From: Cereibacter ovatus
Lineage (GTDB): Bacteria > Pseudomonadota > Alphaproteobacteria > Rhodobacterales > Rhodobacteraceae
Direction: 5' to 3'
Assembly: GCF_900207575.1 (NCBI RefSeq)
Contig: NZ_OAOQ01000024.1
Coordinates: 1 to 47,541, forward strand
Length of the DNA: 47,541 bases
The notes under the pieces were generated by a model, which saw only the letters and a program-made list of their open reading frames with translations, did no database searches and was not told the DNA's origin. The position numbers and the translations under genes were made by a program. Shown piece after piece: positions 23,187 to 31,917 of the stretch (within the stretch, counting starts at the first letter, position 1; the number at the start of each line of letters is the position of its first letter).

Positions 23187-24788
23187 TCAACCCCGGGGGG
23201 GCTGGGTTTCGGCCAGCAGGGCGCGCAGCGTGTCCAGCGTGTCGATTTCCGAGGCGGGTTTGTCCTGCCGCCAACGCAGCATCCGGGGAAAGCGCAGCGC
23301 GATGCCGGATTTGTGCCGCGGGCTGGCCTGTATGCCTTCGAATGCCAGTTCGAACACCAGGTCCGGCGGCACACGCCGCACCGGGCCAAAGCGTTCCAGC
23401 GTGTTGCGGTGCACCCAGTCGGTGATCTGACGAAATTCGGCGTCGGTCAGGCCAGAGTAGGCCTTGGTGAAGGGAACCAGATCCTCGCCATCCCTGACGG
23501 CGAAGGTAAAGTCGGTAAACAGGGTCGCCCTGCGCCCTGCGCCCTGCTGGGCATACAGCATCACCGCATCGATCGTGTAGGGGTCCAGCTTCCATTTCCA
23601 CCAGTCGCCGCGTTTTCGGCCGACGAAATAGCCCGAGGCGCGGCGCTTCAGCATCACGCCTTCGGCGTTGCGGTCGCGTGCGGTCAGGCGGGCGGCGGCC
23701 AGTGCGTCCCAGTCGTCGAACGCCACCAGCGGCGAGGCCGAGATCGGCAGCCCCGCCGGCATTGCTGCCAGCAGCGCCTGAAGCCGGGCACGGCGGTCTG
23801 ACAGCGGGCGGTCGCGCAGGTCTTCGCCGTCGGCTTCCAGCAGGTCATAGGCCAGAAGATGCGCGGGGGCCTCGGCCAGCAGTTTTTTCGGCAGGCTCAG
23901 CCGTCCGATCCGTTTTTGCAGGGCCGCGAAGGGCAGGGGCGCGCTGCCCGACCATGCCACCAGTTCGGCGTCGATCACGCAGCCCGGGGGCAGGAAATCC
24001 CGCAAGGGGCCAAGGTCGGGGAAGCGGTCGGTCACCAGTTCCTCGCCGCGCGACCACAGCGCGAAGGCACCGTCGCGGTTGACCAGCTGGCCGCGGATGC
24101 CATCCCATTTCCATTCCGCGAGCCACTCGGCCGGGGCGCCCAGCGCCTCGATGCGTTCCAAGGGCGAGGCCAGCGCGAACGGATAGGGTTTCGAGGCGTT
24201 GGCGCCGGGATCCTGCGCGCCGGTCAGTGTGTCAAAGTCGATCCGGTCGGGGGTCCAGTCCCCCATCAGCCGGTGGGCAAGGGTCGCCTCGTCCACGCCT
24301 GTCGCCTGTGCCAGCGCACGGGTCATCAGGCCCTGACTGACGCCCATGCGAAAGCCGCCGGTGATCAGCTTGTTGAACAGAAAGCGGTCCTGTGGCGCCA
24401 GCCGATCCCATGCATCAAGGATCGCCTGCCGGCGCAGATCCATCGGCTGGCCCGTCAGCGCCAGCAGCCTGCGCATCCAGTCGTCCAGCGTGTCGTCGGA
24501 TGTCCGGCGCGGCGCGGGCAGGATCAGCGCGATGGTTTCGGCCAGATCGCCGACGATGGGGTGACATTCCTCGGCCAGCCAGACCGGCAGGCCCGCGGCC
24601 TCGGCCGCCCATGTGCGCAGTTCGGTGGTGTTCACCGCGCGCTTCGGGCGGCGGCCTGACAGAAGGGCGATGGTCCAGACCCGGTCGGGGTCCGGGGCGT
24701 CGCGGAAATAGGCGGCAAGGGCCGCGACCTTTTCCGTGGTCCGGGTGGTGCGATCAAGCGCCTCGAACAGCGCCGCAAAGCGTTTCAT
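23187..24788 (-). CDS. ATP-dependent DNA ligase (LigC-like, cisplatin-response type)
   Basis: 533 residues. An N-terminal DNA-binding domain (about 1-200) precedes the nucleotidyltransferase core with the AMP-accepting Lys227 in EWKWDGIRG, and later EGVMLKRR and WWKWKLDP (motifs IV and V), then an OB-fold. It would seal nicks in damaged duplex DNA. The family is repeatedly found beside a metallo-beta-lactamase exonuclease, as here: its ATG overlaps the exonuclease stop as ATGA on the minus strand. This is not the essential NAD-dependent replicative ligase. Confidence 0.92.
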   Translation of the reverse strand: MKRFAALFEALDRTTRTTEKVAALAAYFRDAPDPDRVWTIALLSGRRPKRAVNTTELRTWAAEAAGLPVWLAEECHPIVGDLAETIALILPAPRRTSDDTLDDWMRRLLALTGQPMDLRRQAILDAWDRLAPQDRFLFNKLITGGFRMGVSQGLMTRALAQATGVDEATLAHRLMGDWTPDRIDFDTLTGAQDPGANASKPYPFALASPLERIEALGAPAEWLAEWKWDGIRGQLVNRDGAFALWSRGEELVTDRFPDLGPLRDFLPPGCVIDAELVAWSGSAPLPFAALQKRIGRLSLPKKLLAEAPAHLLAYDLLEADGEDLRDRPLSDRRARLQALLAAMPAGLPISASPLVAFDDWDALAAARLTARDRNAEGVMLKRRASGYFVGRKRGDWWKWKLDPYTIDAVMLYAQQGAGRRATLFTDFTFAVRDGEDLVPFTKAYSGLTDAEFRQITDWVHRNTLERFGPVRRVPPDLVFELAFEGIQASPRHKSGIALRFPRMLRWRQDKPASEIDTLDTLRALLAETQPPRG

Positions 24789-25825
24789 TCCATCGTCCCG
24801 GGCAAGGCAGGGTCGGATTCGGCCTCGGCGTCGGCGGTTTCGCCTTGGTATTCGGTGGCGACGATGCCGGCGTCATAGCCCTGATCTTCCAGCCAGCGGC
24901 GGAAGATCGCGGTATAGCCATGGGTGACGAAGACCCGTTCCGCCCCGGTGGCGCGGATTGCGCTATTCAGCCCGTCCCAGTCGGCGTGATCGGACAGCAC
25001 GAAGCCGCGGCCGTGGCCGCGCCGGCGCCGCACCCCGCGCAGCGCCATCCAGCCCGAGGCGAAAGCCTCGGACGCCGGGCCGAAGCGGGCGGCCCAGGGG
25101 GTGCCCAGCGCCGAAGGCGGCGCGATCACCAGTGCGCCGGGGTGGCTTTTCGCATCGATCCCCGCGCCTGCGTGCCGCGTGGGCGGCAGCGTGATGCCTT
25201 GGGCGCGCAGGACGGCCGTCGTCGCCTCGACCGCGCCATGGGTCAGGATCGGGCCGATGGCGGGATCGACCGCAGCCATCAGGCGCTGCGCCTTGCCCAG
25301 CGCATAGGCGCCCAGGATCGACACCCGCCCCTCGGCGGCATTGCCCGCCCACCATGCGTTCAGATCGGCCGCGATGGCGGCCTGCGGTTGCCAGCGGAAC
25401 ACCGGCAGGCCGAAGGTGCATTCCGAAATGAAGGTGTGACAGGCGACCGGCTCGAACGGTTCGGACAGGGTGTCGGGCTCGGTCTTGTAATCGCCCGAGA
25501 CCACCCAGACCTCGCCGGCCCCTTCAATCCGGATCTGGGCCGATCCCGGCACATGGCCCGCGGGATGGAAGGACACCGTGACGCCGCCGATCCGCCGCCT
25601 TTCGCCATAGGCGATGGTGTCAAGCCGGATCGCGCCCAGCCGGTGGCGGATCACCGGCGCCGCGGCAACAGTTGCCAGATAGGCGCCGTGGCCTGGCCGG
25701 GCGTGGTCGGAATGGCCGTGGGTGATCAGCGCCCGATCCACCGGGCGCCACGGGTCGATGAAGAATCCGCCCCGTGGGCAGCAGATTCCGCGGTCGGTGA
25801 AGGTCAGAAGAGGCTCGGACGGCAT
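24785..25825 (-). CDS. Ligase-associated DNA exonuclease (metallo-beta-lactamase/beta-CASP type)
   Basis: 346 residues. The metal motif HGHSDHARPGH lies at 36-46, with GDYK and the final DHADWDGL and THG motifs of the beta-CASP exonuclease group related to mRNA 3' processing and SNM1/Artemis factors. With the coupled ligase and, in other genomes, a helicase, it is thought to form a DNA repair set that trims ends before ligation. The start at 25825 (MPSEPLL) is the family start; the upstream region is divergent from the ATP-grasp operon. Confidence 0.9.
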   Translation of the reverse strand: MPSEPLLTFTDRGICCPRGGFFIDPWRPVDRALITHGHSDHARPGHGAYLATVAAAPVIRHRLGAIRLDTIAYGERRRIGGVTVSFHPAGHVPGSAQIRIEGAGEVWVVSGDYKTEPDTLSEPFEPVACHTFISECTFGLPVFRWQPQAAIAADLNAWWAGNAAEGRVSILGAYALGKAQRLMAAVDPAIGPILTHGAVEATTAVLRAQGITLPPTRHAGAGIDAKSHPGALVIAPPSALGTPWAARFGPASEAFASGWMALRGVRRRRGHGRGFVLSDHADWDGLNSAIRATGAERVFVTHGYTAIFRRWLEDQGYDAGIVATEYQGETADAEAESDPALPGTME

Positions 25826-25996
25826 GCGGTGAAGAATAGCGCAGCGCAGACCGCCTGCCAGCAGAACAAATCGCCTAATCTTTGTGCAAATGTGGTGGAT
25901 CGGGCAGCAAAGCGCCGGTCCTGCCCTTTCCGGCCGCGAATCCGGCTGATTAAAGTCAAGGCAGGACGGCGCGAGATCGGTCGGGGGGCAATTGGC

Positions 25997-27415
25997 GTGG
26001 CGGCAAACGGCTATTTCAACGAGATGTTCGAGAAGGGCCGGGTGCGACCGCCCTACCGTCAGCTGGAAGACTGGACGCGCTCGATGCCGGCCGAGCTGCG
26101 CGAGATGAAGCAGGCCGAGGCCGAGGCGCTGTTCCGCCGCATCGGCATCACTTTCGCCGTCTATGGCGAAGGCGGCGACCCCGATCGGCTGATCCCGTTC
26201 GACATGTTCCCCCGCGTCTTCACCGCGCGCGAATGGGCGCGGCTGGAACGGGGCATCAAGCAGCGGGCGCGGGCGCTGAACGCCTTTCTGGTCGATGTCT
26301 ATGGCCGGGGCGAGATCGTGCGCGCGGGTCGCATTCCCGGCCGGCTGGTCTATCGCAACGCGGCCTATGAAAAGGCCGTGGTCGGCTTTGTGCCGCCCAA
26401 GGGGGTCTATTCCCATGTGGTGGGCATCGATCTGGTGCGCACCGGGCCGGACGAATTCTTCGTGCTGGAAGACAACTGCCGCACGCCATCGGGCGTGTCC
26501 TACATGCTGGAAAACCGCGAAATCATGATGCGGATGTTCCCCGAACTGTTCCGCGAGAACCGGATCGAGCCGGTGGACAGCTATCCCGAAAAGCTGCGCC
26601 GCACGCTGGCAAGCGTTGCGCCCGCCAAATGCGAACGCGACCCTACGGTGGTGCTGCTGACGCCGGGGCATTTCAACTCGGCCTATTATGAACATTCGTT
26701 CCTTGCCGATCTGATGGGGGTGGAACTGGTCGAGGGCGCGGACCTGTTCGTGGAAGGCGAATATGTCTACATGCGCACCACCGAAGGGCCCAAGCGCGTG
26801 GATGTGATCTACCGCCGGATCGACGACGCCTTCATCGATCCCCTGTGCTTCCGGCCCGATTCCATGCTGGGGGTGCCGGGGCTGATGGATGTCTATCGCT
26901 CGGGCGGGGTGACGATCTGCTCGGCGCCGGGGGCGGGGGTGGCCGATGACAAGGCCGTCTATACCTACGTTCCCGAAATGATCCGCTTCTATCTGGGCGA
27001 AGAGCCGCTTCTGAACAATGTGCCCACCTGGCAATGCGCCAAAGCCGACGATCTGGCCCATGTGCTGGCGCATCTGCCGGATCTGGTGGTGAAGGAGGTG
27101 CATGGATCGGGCGGTTACGGGATGCTGGTGGGGCCTAAATCCTCGTCTGAACAGATCGCGGCCTTCCGCGCCCGGATCGAGGCCGATCCCGGCAACTACA
27201 TCGCCCAGCCGACGCTGGCCCTGTCGACGACGCCGACCTTTGTCAACGAAGGCATCGCGCCGCGCCATGTCGATCTGCGGCCCTATTGTCTGGTCGGGGA
27301 GCGGGTGGAACTGGTGCCGGGCGGGCTCACGCGCGTGGCGCTGACGGAAGGCTCGCTGGTGGTGAACTCGTCCCAGGGGGGCGGGGTCAAGGATACATGG
27401 GTTCTGGCGGAGTGA
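25997..27415 (+). CDS. Circularly permuted ATP-grasp family protein (DUF404/407 type)
   Basis: 472 residues from GTG 25997 (preceded by GGGGGG at 25983-25988). Marks: GITFAVYGE, EDNCRTPSGVSYMLENRE, GVVTICSAPGAGVADDK-like block and VVKEVHGSGGYGMLVGP, which carry the glycine-rich and acidic nucleotide-binding residues. These enzymes are predicted to form amide or peptide bonds using ATP. It is first of a tight operon with an alpha-E protein, a transglutaminase-like enzyme and Anbu, a conserved set thought to make or process a short peptide or amide on an unknown substrate. Confidence 0.9.
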   Translation: MAANGYFNEMFEKGRVRPPYRQLEDWTRSMPAELREMKQAEAEALFRRIGITFAVYGEGGDPDRLIPFDMFPRVFTAREWARLERGIKQRARALNAFLVDVYGRGEIVRAGRIPGRLVYRNAAYEKAVVGFVPPKGVYSHVVGIDLVRTGPDEFFVLEDNCRTPSGVSYMLENREIMMRMFPELFRENRIEPVDSYPEKLRRTLASVAPAKCERDPTVVLLTPGHFNSAYYEHSFLADLMGVELVEGADLFVEGEYVYMRTTEGPKRVDVIYRRIDDAFIDPLCFRPDSMLGVPGLMDVYRSGGVTICSAPGAGVADDKAVYTYVPEMIRFYLGEEPLLNNVPTWQCAKADDLAHVLAHLPDLVVKEVHGSGGYGMLVGPKSSSEQIAAFRARIEADPGNYIAQPTLALSTTPTFVNEGIAPRHVDLRPYCLVGERVELVPGGLTRVALTEGSLVVNSSQGGGVKDTWVLAE

Positions 27416-27422
27416 CCAAGAC

Positions 27423-28373
27423 ATGCTGAGCCGGACCGCCGACAACCTTTACTGGATCGCCCGCTACATGGAGCGCGCCGAGACCATGGCCCGCCTGCTG
27501 GAAGTGGGGGCGCGCATGTCGCTTTTGCCCTCTGCCCATGGCTATCGGAATGAATGGGACAGTCTGCTGCATGCCTCGGGGACGGCCGGGGGCTATGCGC
27601 AGAAATACGGGCAGGCGCATCAGCGCGACATTGAAAGCTATCTGTTCTTCGATCAGGACAACCCGTCGTCGGTGGCCTCCTGTCTGGCCAAGGCGCGCGA
27701 GAATGCGCGGATCGTGCGCACCGCGCTGACGGCGCAGGTCTGGGATGCGATCAACACCGCCTTTCAGGAATTGCGGGCGCTGGAAAAGACCCCGCGCGAC
27801 CGGCTGGATCTGGCGCGGCTGATCGACTGGACGATGAAACAGGCCGCCGTCATCCGCGGATCGATCGACACGACGCAGCTGCGCAACGACGGCTGGGATT
27901 TCCTGAACCTCGGCTATTACCTTGAACGGTCGGACAACACCGCCCGGCTGATGGATGTGAAATACTATGTCCTGTTGCCGCGGGTGGAATTCGTGGGCTC
28001 GGGGATGGACAATTACCAATGGGCGACGTTGTTGCGGGCCACCTCGGCGCATCGGGCGTTCCACTGGGCCTATGGCGGCGAGGTGACGGCAAGGAAGATT
28101 GCCGATTTCCTGATCCTGAACCCGCAGTGTCCACGCTCGCTGACGTCCTGCATCGACGGGGTCTGCACCCATCTGAACCGGCTGGAACGCGCCTATGGCC
28201 GCGCCTCGCGCCCGCATGAGGTGGCGGTGCGGATCGCCGCCGAGCTTCAGCGGCTGAGCGTCGATGACATCATCGAGGAAGGCCTGCACGAGTTCCTGAG
28301 CCGCTTCATCCTTGAGGCCGCGAACCTGTCCGGCGTGATCTTCGAAACCTACCTGAGCGGAGACCTGCGATGA
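27423..28373 (+). CDS. Alpha-E domain protein (DUF403)
   Basis: 316 residues, almost all helical. Starts MLSRTADNLYWIARYMERAE, the alpha-E signature, and carries NTARLMDVKYY and the conserved Arg/Glu/His set typical of the family. Function is not known; it always travels with the circularly permuted ATP-grasp and is suspected to be a partner or second active unit of it. It starts 7 nt after the ATP-grasp stop and overlaps the transglutaminase gene as ATGA. Confidence 0.9.
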   Translation: MLSRTADNLYWIARYMERAETMARLLEVGARMSLLPSAHGYRNEWDSLLHASGTAGGYAQKYGQAHQRDIESYLFFDQDNPSSVASCLAKARENARIVRTALTAQVWDAINTAFQELRALEKTPRDRLDLARLIDWTMKQAAVIRGSIDTTQLRNDGWDFLNLGYYLERSDNTARLMDVKYYVLLPRVEFVGSGMDNYQWATLLRATSAHRAFHWAYGGEVTARKIADFLILNPQCPRSLTSCIDGVCTHLNRLERAYGRASRPHEVAVRIAAELQRLSVDDIIEEGLHEFLSRFILEAANLSGVIFETYLSGDLR

Positions 28374-29179
28374 TCCTGACGGTCGATCATGTGACCTGCT
28401 ATCGCTATGTCCGGCCGGCGCGGGCACTGGTGCAAAGCCACCGGCTGATGCCCTCGAGTTGCGCCGGGCAGCGGGTGGTGGACTGGACGGTGACGGTGTC
28501 CGACGGGATCGCGGGCGGGGCGTTCCGCGACGGCGCGGGCGACTGGATTCAGGGCTGGACGGTGCCGGGCCCGGTCAGCGAGGTGACGGTGTCGGTCAAG
28601 GGCACGGTCGAAACCTCGGATCAGGCCGGCGTGCTGCGCGGGCATCGCGAACTGACCCCGGCTGAATGCTATCTGCAATCCACCACGGCCACAAAGCCCG
28701 ATTCGGCACTGGCGGCACTGGCGGGGCAGGGTCAGGCTGTGGCCGAACCGCTTGATCTGGCGCATCTGCTGTCGGATCTGGTGGCGGATGCGATCCAGTA
28801 TCAGCCGGGCGCGACCACGCCCGCAACCACTGCCGCCGAGGCGCTGGCACTGGGCCGCGGCGTCTGTCAGGACCATGCCCATGTGCTGATCGCGGCGGCG
28901 CGTTTGGCGGGGCTGCCGGCGCGCTATGTCTCGGGCTATCTGTTTGCCACGGCGGACGGGCGCGACCACGATGCCGCCCACGCCTGGGCCGAGGTTCATG
29001 TGCGCGGTCTGGGCTGGGTGGGCTTCGATCCCGCCAACCGCTGCTGCCCCGATGATCGGTATATCCGGCTGGGATCGGGGCTTGATGCGCAGGATGCGGC
29101 GCCGATCCGTGGCATTGCGCGGGGGCCGGGGGGCGAACGGTTGGAAGTGCAGGTTGCGGTGCAGGCGGTGCAGCAATAG
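28370..29179 (+). CDS. Transglutaminase-like cysteine protease/amidase
   Basis: 269 residues. Residues 1-90 are the N-terminal beta domain of bacterial transglutaminase-like proteins (ILTVDHVTCYRYVRPARALV). The catalytic triad is Cys166 (GVCQDHAH), His204 (DAAHAWAEV) and Asp220 (GFDPANR). It could cut or form amide bonds between side chains and peptides. No signal peptide is seen, so it acts in the cytoplasm with the ATP-grasp, alpha-E and Anbu proteins encoded beside it. Confidence 0.92.
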   Translation: MILTVDHVTCYRYVRPARALVQSHRLMPSSCAGQRVVDWTVTVSDGIAGGAFRDGAGDWIQGWTVPGPVSEVTVSVKGTVETSDQAGVLRGHRELTPAECYLQSTTATKPDSALAALAGQGQAVAEPLDLAHLLSDLVADAIQYQPGATTPATTAAEALALGRGVCQDHAHVLIAAARLAGLPARYVSGYLFATADGRDHDAAHAWAEVHVRGLGWVGFDPANRCCPDDRYIRLGSGLDAQDAAPIRGIARGPGGERLEVQVAVQAVQQ

Positions 29180-29208
29180 GGTCGTTCGACCTGACACGGA
29201 ACGGAACG

Positions 29209-29934
29209 ATGACTTATTGCGTGGGCCTGCTGCTGAACGACGGGATGGTGCTGCTGTCCGACACCCGCACCAATGCGGGATTTGACAACATTGCCGTCTA
29301 CAGGAAGATGTTCACCTTCGAGGAACCGGGCGAAAGGGTGATCACCATCCTGACCGCCGGATCGCTGTCGGTGACGCAGACCACCATCGCCCGCCTGAAA
29401 GAGGTGCTGCACGATCCCGAGGCGACGGAAGACACCTCGATCATGCTGGCGCCCACGATGCTGAAGGTGGCCGAGATCATCGGCAACATGCTGGCACGGG
29501 TGCGGCTGGACATCGACGAGAAGCTGTCGGCGCAAAAGCAAAGCGCCTCGGCCAGCCTGATCGTCGCGGGCCAGCGGCGCGGCGGCGAGATGCGGATGTT
29601 CCTGATCTATCCCGAAGGCAACTTCATCGAAGCGACCGAGGACACCCCCTTTCTTCAGATCGGCGAGCATAAATACGGCAAGCCGATTCTTGACCGGGTG
29701 GTGAAGCCCGCGACATCGCTGGCCGATGCGCAGAAGGCCGTGCTGTTGTCGATGGATTCGACGCTGCGTTCGAATCTGTCGGTGGGGATGCCGCTGGATC
29801 TGGCGGTGATCGAGCGCGATGCCTGCCGTGTCACCGAACGCCGCCGGATCGAGGCGGGGGACGAGAACTTCCGCGCCATGTCTGACGCATGGTCGCGCGC
29901 CCTGCGCGAAGGCTTTGGCCAGATCCGGGTCTGA
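29209..29934 (+). CDS. anbu: Anbu, proteasome-like self-compartmentalising protease
   Basis: 241 residues. After removal of Met1, Thr2 becomes the N-terminal nucleophile (TYCVGLLL), with Asp18 in SDTRTNAG and Lys33 in YRKMF in the expected proteasome triad positions. Anbu is the ancestral beta-subunit relative of HslV and the 20S proteasome and forms open rings or helices. It lacks an adjacent ATPase. The operon context suggests it cleaves a product made by the ATP-grasp/alpha-E/transglutaminase enzymes. It starts 29 nt after the transglutaminase stop, with GGAACGGAACG before the ATG. Confidence 0.9.
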   Translation: MTYCVGLLLNDGMVLLSDTRTNAGFDNIAVYRKMFTFEEPGERVITILTAGSLSVTQTTIARLKEVLHDPEATEDTSIMLAPTMLKVAEIIGNMLARVRLDIDEKLSAQKQSASASLIVAGQRRGGEMRMFLIYPEGNFIEATEDTPFLQIGEHKYGKPILDRVVKPATSLADAQKAVLLSMDSTLRSNLSVGMPLDLAVIERDACRVTERRRIEAGDENFRAMSDAWSRALREGFGQIRV

Positions 29935-30048
29935 CCGCCATCGACGGCCGGTCCCTCTCGGCGGGATCCGACCTTTGACATTGCGTGCAGGCGGGGCGCC
30001 CCGGCCCTCTCCTGTGGCGTGCCGCGCGCCCGGTGTCGGCCGCGCCGC

Positions 30049-30990
30049 TCAGCCGCCCGCATTCGCGCGAAAATGCGCGGCTGCCGCGTTGTGGAACGCG
30101 CGGCGAAGCGCCGGGCGTTCCATCATCAGTTCATGTTCGGCGCCCGGGACGATTTGCAGGCTGCCCTGCGGCCAGTCCGTCATGCGGCGTTCGATCTCGT
30201 CCAGCGCCACCACCTTTTCGGCCGAACCCACCACGCACAGCGCAGGCACCGCCTCAGGCGCGGGCAGGGGGCGCAGCCGCCGCGTTTCCGCCAGCGCGGC
30301 GCGGAACCAGCCAAGGCTGGGCCCGGCAATGCCAAGGTCGGGAACCTCGGCCAGATGGCGCTGCATCCAGCCGAACATCTCCGGGTCCGAGGTCAGCACG
30401 TTGCCGTCAAAGGCGGTGGACAGGACATAGCTGCGGGTGCCGGTGCCGGGGACATAGCGGTGGGTCTGGCCCAGAAGCCGGGCCACTTCGGCCAGTCCGC
30501 TCGCCACCAGCCGCAACGCCGCCGGCAGCCGGATGTCCCACATCGGCGCGGAAAAGCAGACGGACCGCACCGGCAAGCCGTCATGCAGCGCCCTCAGGGC
30601 GATGCAGCCGCCCATGGAATGGGCCAGAAGGTGAAGCGGCTCTGGCAGGCCCCTGTCGCGCAGCAGCGCCAGAAGCGCCGCCACGTCGTGCTGATACTGG
30701 GCGAAGTCGTCGACATGGCCCACCAGTCGGTTGGCGGTCGCGCGGTCCGACAGGCCCTGACCGCGCCAGTCAATGGCGACCGAGGCAAAGCCCGCCGCGG
30801 CCAGCGCGGCGGCGGTGGGGCCGTATTTCTCGGCGTATTCGGTGCGCCCGGTGAAGAACAGCACCGTGCCGTGCCGCCCCTCGGGCCAAAGGACGGCGCG
30901 CAGCCGCACGCCGTCCGAGGTGGTGATCCACTGCGCATGGCCGCCCGGTGGGCCATCTGCCAGCGCGGCGTGGAAGGGCGCGGCGGTCAA
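30049..30990 (-). CDS. Alpha/beta hydrolase, lysophospholipase-like
   Basis: 313 residues. Oxyanion-region FFTGRTEY, DWRGQGLS after strand 3, and the nucleophile Ser125 in AHSMGG; the catalytic Asp lies in the region VVGSAEKVV and the His in GAEHELM. Serine hydrolases of this type (PldB-like) cleave lysophospholipids or monoglycerides; the substrate is not shown. The start is TTG 30990, overlapping the stop of the SCP2 gene as TTGA; homologues start here. It would be co-translated with the sterol-carrier-like protein, hinting at lipid substrates. Confidence 0.85.
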   Translation of the reverse strand: MTAAPFHAALADGPPGGHAQWITTSDGVRLRAVLWPEGRHGTVLFFTGRTEYAEKYGPTAAALAAAGFASVAIDWRGQGLSDRATANRLVGHVDDFAQYQHDVAALLALLRDRGLPEPLHLLAHSMGGCIALRALHDGLPVRSVCFSAPMWDIRLPAALRLVASGLAEVARLLGQTHRYVPGTGTRSYVLSTAFDGNVLTSDPEMFGWMQRHLAEVPDLGIAGPSLGWFRAALAETRRLRPLPAPEAVPALCVVGSAEKVVALDEIERRMTDWPQGSLQIVPGAEHELMMERPALRRAFHNAAAAHFRANAGG

Positions 30991-31271
30991 GACAGCGCCG
31001 CGCCGACCTTCATCGCCATCGGGATCGAGCCCTCGACCCCAAGACGGCCCGACATGAAGGCCGTCGTGGCGTTCAGATCGCCTTCGAGAATCGCTTTGAA
31101 CACATCGGCCGAGGCGGTCATCGTCACCGCAGCCTCGCCATCGCCTTCGCGCACGCCATCGCCATCCATCATGATCACGCCTTCGTCGCGGATGATGAAC
31201 TTGGCGCTGCCGTCAAAGTTTGCCACCTTCCGGCTCAGCGCCTCTACCGCCGCGTCGATCACCTTGCTCAT
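30987..31271 (-). CDS. SCP2 sterol-carrier domain protein
   Basis: 94 residues, one SCP2 domain: FIIRDEGVIMMDGDGV followed by AAVTMTASADVFKAILEGDL, TTAFMSGRLGVEGSIPMAMK. Such stand-alone domains bind lipids or acyl chains in a hydrophobic tunnel. The gene leads a two-gene minus-strand unit with the alpha/beta hydrolase and is divergent from the TPR gene, with 76 nt between them. Confidence 0.9.
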   Translation of the reverse strand: MSKVIDAAVEALSRKVANFDGSAKFIIRDEGVIMMDGDGVREGDGEAAVTMTASADVFKAILEGDLNATTAFMSGRLGVEGSIPMAMKVGAALS

Positions 31272-31347
31272 TCCAGCCTCGCTTCCGTTCCCGTTTTCTT
31301 GACAGCCGGCCTCTGGTGTTCGGCCCGGCCTGCGCTACAGTCCGACT

Positions 31348-31908
31348 ATGAAAGCGCCTCGTCCGTTTCACAATGTTATCGTGGCGGCAATTCTGCCACT
31401 GATCCTTGCCTTTGGCCCGGCCGTGGCCGAGGCGCCGGGGTTGGACGACCTTTTCAGCCGCCTTAAAGAGGCCGACGCCGCCGCCGCGGGCCGAATCGAA
31501 CGCGAGATCTGGATGGAATGGTCAAAGTCGGGCTCGGCCAGTGCCGATCTGCTGCTCGATCGCGGGCGCAAGGCGATGGCGGCCGGCGACACCAAGCTTG
31601 CGATCGAACATCTGACGGCGCTGGTCGATCACGCCCCCGATTTTGCCGAAGGCTGGAATGCGCGGGCCACCGCCTATTTCCGCGCCGGCCAGTTCGGTCC
31701 GTCGATGGCCGATATCGCCCGGGTGCTGACGCTGAACCCGCGCCATTTCGGCGCGATGGCGGGCCTTGGCGCCATGCTTGAGGCGACCGAGCAGCGCGAC
31801 CGCGCGCTGGCGGCCTATCGTGCCGCGCTTGCTATACATCCGCATCTCGACGGCGTAGAGCAGGCGGTGGAACGGCTGGAAGCCGAGGCGGCCGGTCAGA
31901 AGCTTTAA
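31348..31908 (+). CDS. Exported TPR-repeat protein
   Basis: 186 residues. Signal peptide to about residue 27 (ending AVAEA), then two to three TPR units with the expected spacing (AIEHLTALVDHAPDFAEGWN, PSMADIARVLTLNPRHFGAM, ALAAYRAALAIHPHLDGV). A periplasmic protein-interaction module; partner unknown. It ends 9 nt before the helicase gene. Confidence 0.85.
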   Translation: MKAPRPFHNVIVAAILPLILAFGPAVAEAPGLDDLFSRLKEADAAAAGRIEREIWMEWSKSGSASADLLLDRGRKAMAAGDTKLAIEHLTALVDHAPDFAEGWNARATAYFRAGQFGPSMADIARVLTLNPRHFGAMAGLGAMLEATEQRDRALAAYRAALAIHPHLDGVEQAVERLEAEAAGQKL

Positions 31909-31917
31909 GGCAATCCC

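Noticed and set aside
24785-27445. Very long minus-strand open frame spanning the ATP-grasp gene
   Set aside because: Only its last part (24785-25825) is a real gene, the exonuclease. The remainder is the antisense of the ATP-grasp coding sequence, which has clear motifs and operon neighbours on the plus strand.
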